Shown: piece by piece, positions 12,566 through 14,280 of the stretch
Layout: each line of letters starts with the position of its first letter
How positions within the stretch are numbered: the stretch's first letter is position 1
Source of the DNA: Thermoflexales bacterium
GTDB lineage: Bacteria > Chloroflexota > Anaerolineae > B4-G1 > SLSP01
DNA: 14,280 nucleotides
Direction of reading: 5' to 3'
NCBI GenBank assembly: GCA_015486785.1
Contig: WFQZ01000311.1
Span: 1-14,280, forward strand
Notes under the pieces: model-generated
Seen by the model: the letters and a program-made list of their open reading frames with translations, nothing else
The model's database searches: none
What the model was told of the DNA's origin: nothing
Position numbers and translations under genes: made by a program

Positions 12566-13801
12566 TCACGGAGCGAGGACGCTCACCCGGTGCGGGGCCA
12601 CGTGGTCGTTCACCCGCGCGATGGCGACATCCTCGTGGATCAGCCCCGTCCAGTAGTACAACGGCGAATTAGGCGGCAGCGCATCCACCTGCAAGCAGCC
12701 GGTCACGACCGCCGTGTGATGCGGCGGCAGATACCAATACCGCCCCTCCTGCACCAAATCCACCCCCGGCCGGCCGATTCCCCAGCGGTAGGGATAGTTG
12801 CGCAAGCTGTTTTCAAAATCCAGCCCCACGCGGAAGACGCCGGATTCCTCCGACCAACCCAGCGTGTTGAAGTTCTCGTCGCTGTGATACGTCGTGCCGG
12901 GCCACGGGCCGGTGGTGCGTAAGGGCGTGCGGCTGTCGTTCTCCACCGTCAGCGTGAAACACAGCGATTGCCCCAGCGTGATCACGGAGGTGTTGTACGT
13001 AACCTCGCCGTTCTGGATGTAGCCCATCGGCAAACCGGCGTGGACGATGGTCAAAGTATCGCTGACCATCACCACTTGCCCCAAAGCATCCTGCGCCGTG
13101 GCGTAGACCGTGTACGTGCCATCCGGCGGCGGCTCACTGCCGGCGTCGATGCCGCCGTCATAATCAAACGTGTGCCATCCGGCGGCATTGGGCTTGGTAA
13201 CTTGCTCATCTTCGGGGATGTAACGGCGTGTGCCGTCCGCGTCTTGCAGATACACCACCAGCGAATCCACGTCCTTGGTCAGCTCCATATTAATGCGCAC
13301 CCGGTCGGCCACGCCATCTTGGTTGGGCGAGAAGGTGCGCGGGTAAATCGAGAAGCCGCGAATGCCGGGCAAAGTCGTATCGGCATCCTGCAAACGCACC
13401 GTGCCGGAAACCACCTGCCGTTGCCCGGCACGATCCGCCGTAAGCCGCCACGTGTAACGGCCATCGGGCAGCATCCGCCGGCGGACGGTGTAGGGGAACG
13501 TCGGATCGCCGGGGAGCGAAAACGCCTCCACCACCCCGTTGAAGTACACAGTGTAAGGCAGCCGTCGCCCGTGGAGCGGCACCGGGGGGCGGAAAGTATA
13601 CGCCCGCCCCTGCGCGTCGTGCAACTCAATCCCCACCACGGCATCACGCGGCAAGCGGAAAGTCAGCTTCGCTTGCTTCGCGTTGGGGGAAAGCACCGTC
13701 GGGGAAAACGAGACCTCCTTCACCAAGGCGTGCGGCGCACAACCGCTCAAGAGGGCCAGCAGCGTCAACAGAATCAGCAAACGGCTCGCCATGTCATTCA
13801 T
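12566..13801 (-). CDS. Lipoprotein with SPNxDG Ig-like modules (paralogue A)
   Basis: This 411-residue lipoprotein is a paralogue of the next gene. The signal peptide is MNDMASRLLILLTLLALLSGC with the lipidated Cys at 21. The second Ig-like module keeps the full motif SPNQDGVAD (158-166), but in the first the loop is degenerate (SPNAKQAK, 38-45), having lost the D-G-x-x-D residues seen in paralogue B. MLPDGRYTWRL and PPPDGTYTVYA mark the PDG turns. In the C-terminal region the block TTGPWPGTTY to YWYLPP matches paralogue B at 45 of 65 positions by eye, including the Cys281/Cys369 pair. The ATG at 13799-13801 overlaps the UbiA-like stop as ATGA. A second ATG at 13790-13792 with AGGA upstream also fits; a GTG at 13837 would overlap the upstream gene by 40 bases and is less likely. 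Confidence 0.85.
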   Translation of the reverse strand: MNDMASRLLILLTLLALLSGCAPHALVKEVSFSPTVLSPNAKQAKLTFRLPRDAVVGIELHDAQGRAYTFRPPVPLHGRRLPYTVYFNGVVEAFSLPGDPTFPYTVRRRMLPDGRYTWRLTADRAGQRQVVSGTVRLQDADTTLPGIRGFSIYPRTFSPNQDGVADRVRINMELTKDVDSLVVYLQDADGTRRYIPEDEQVTKPNAAGWHTFDYDGGIDAGSEPPPDGTYTVYATAQDALGQVVMVSDTLTIVHAGLPMGYIQNGEVTYNTSVITLGQSLCFTLTVENDSRTPLRTTGPWPGTTYHSDENFNTLGWSEESGVFRVGLDFENSLRNYPYRWGIGRPGVDLVQEGRYWYLPPHHTAVVTGCLQVDALPPNSPLYYWTGLIHEDVAIARVNDHVAPHRVSVLAP

Positions 13802-14280
13802 CCTAGATACAAGATGAGCGCGGCGCTTGCGCCCCACAAAACGATGTCAAGTTGCAGCGGGAAGTCGGTAAGCAACACTTCATCGGGGGCCAGCGTTGAA
13901 CCTTGCACGTGAATCAAGTACAAGTAACGGAACAGGCCGTAAATCACGAAGGGGATCGTGAGCATCATCAGATGATTGGGGGGCAAATTCACGGCGGAGA
14001 AGGTGTACAGCGCGTAGGCCAGAATCGTGGAGGAAGTAACCGCGTTGATGAGCTGATCCAGCAACGTCACGTTATACTCGTCCAGGATCGCGCGGTGCTG
14101 CCCCGCCTGCTCGCCGAGGAACACCAACTCCCCGCGCCGCTTCCCCAGCCCCAAGAAGAGTGCCAGCAAGGTCGTGCATAGATACAACCACGGCGAAAAA
14201 CGCAGCGCGTCCACCAGCGGCACCCCACCCGCCACGCGCAGCACGAACCCTCCGGCGATAGTCAGCACGTCCAGCAGCAC
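13798..14280 (-). CDS. UbiA-family decaprenyl-phosphate phosphoribosyltransferase, 5' end beyond the window
   Basis: Only the last 160 residues are present; the frame is open to the right edge and the GTG there is not a convincing start. The sequence closely follows the decaprenyl-phosphate phosphoribosyltransferase subgroup of UbiA: DVLTIAGGFVLRVAGG, GKRRGELVFLGEQAGQHRAILDEYNVTLLDQ, SSTILAYALYTF, MLTIPFVIYGLFRYLYLIH, then PDEVLLTDFPLQLDIVLW and a final hydrophobic segment. Such enzymes join phosphoribose (from PRPP) to polyprenyl phosphate, the first step to polyprenyl-phospho-arabinose or -ribose donors for wall glycans. About five membrane segments are visible. The stop overlaps the first lipoprotein start as ATGA, so the two are probably in one operon. 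Donor and lipid chain length are inferred. Confidence 0.85.
   Translation of the reverse strand: MLLDVLTIAGGFVLRVAGGVPLVDALRFSPWLYLCTTLLALFLGLGKRRGELVFLGEQAGQHRAILDEYNVTLLDQLINAVTSSTILAYALYTFSAVNLPPNHLMMLTIPFVIYGLFRYLYLIHVQGSTLAPDEVLLTDFPLQLDIVLWGASAALILYLG

Noticed and set aside
12555..12569. GTG at 12569 as the start of paralogue B
   Set aside because: It overlaps the upstream stop as GTGA but has no ribosome binding site; the ATG at 12554 has GAGG upstream and gives a textbook lipoprotein signal.
13802..13837. GTG at 13837 as the start of paralogue A
   Set aside because: It would add a basic stretch before the signal peptide and overlap the UbiA-like gene by 40 bases; the ATGA overlap at 13798-13801 is the more natural start.
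12968..13912. 314-codon plus-strand open frame opposite paralogue A
   Set aside because: It has no motif and the sequence is constrained as the minus-strand lipoprotein, as comparison of the two paralogues shows.

Overview
The window looks like a chromosomal segment of a high-GC member of the Chloroflexota, probably Anaerolineae-like. This is an inference from gene content: a Zn-ribbon L28 beside asp23-fakA, a LysM/PA14 exoprotein, a large DUF4139 protein, a decaprenyl-phosphate phosphoribosyltransferase-type UbiA protein, and a FecR-like membrane protein with a jelly-roll tail. No database search was possible. All genes but rpmB lie on the minus strand, so the region is best read from right to left. 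I see no mobile element, CRISPR array, tRNA or rRNA, and no stretch over 300 bases without a gene.

Right part (14280 to 9918), a cell-envelope block. The C-terminal part of a UbiA-family phosphoribosyltransferase overlaps by ATGA the first of two tandem, clearly paralogous lipoproteins (12566-13801 and 11322-12554). Each has two SPNxDG-type Ig-like modules and a well-conserved C-terminal domain I cannot name. A promoter at 11250-11279 then drives a secreted protein with two LysM and two PA14 domains.

Middle part (9864 to 6296), metabolism plus an unknown. A class II aldolase (fba) ends at a strong terminator that sits directly against the ribosome binding site of a 636-residue DUF4139 protein. 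Ribulose-phosphate epimerase (rpe) follows, with its own promoter placed so close to the ATG that the mRNA is predicted to be leaderless. rpe converges on rpmB (plus strand), and the two share one symmetric terminator at 6255-6286.

Left part (5972 to 1). asp23, fakA and degV/fakB form an operon for fatty-acid kinase plus an Asp23 envelope protein. It diverges from rpmB and ends at a terminator at 2984-3024. The rpe / rpmB / asp23 / fakA cluster matches the Bacillus order (rpe, rpmB, yloU, yloV). A new promoter (2930-2957) starts a second operon: acylphosphatase, FecR-like membrane protein, HypE-like AIR-synthase-fold protein, and a membrane protein cut by the left edge.

Main points for a second look: the acylphosphatase/HypE-like pairing without hydrogenase genes, the paired lipoproteins next to a polyprenyl-phosphoribose enzyme, the leaderless rpe, the altered ligand-site motifs in the FakAB pair, and the terminator/palindrome arrangement upstream of the DUF4139 gene.
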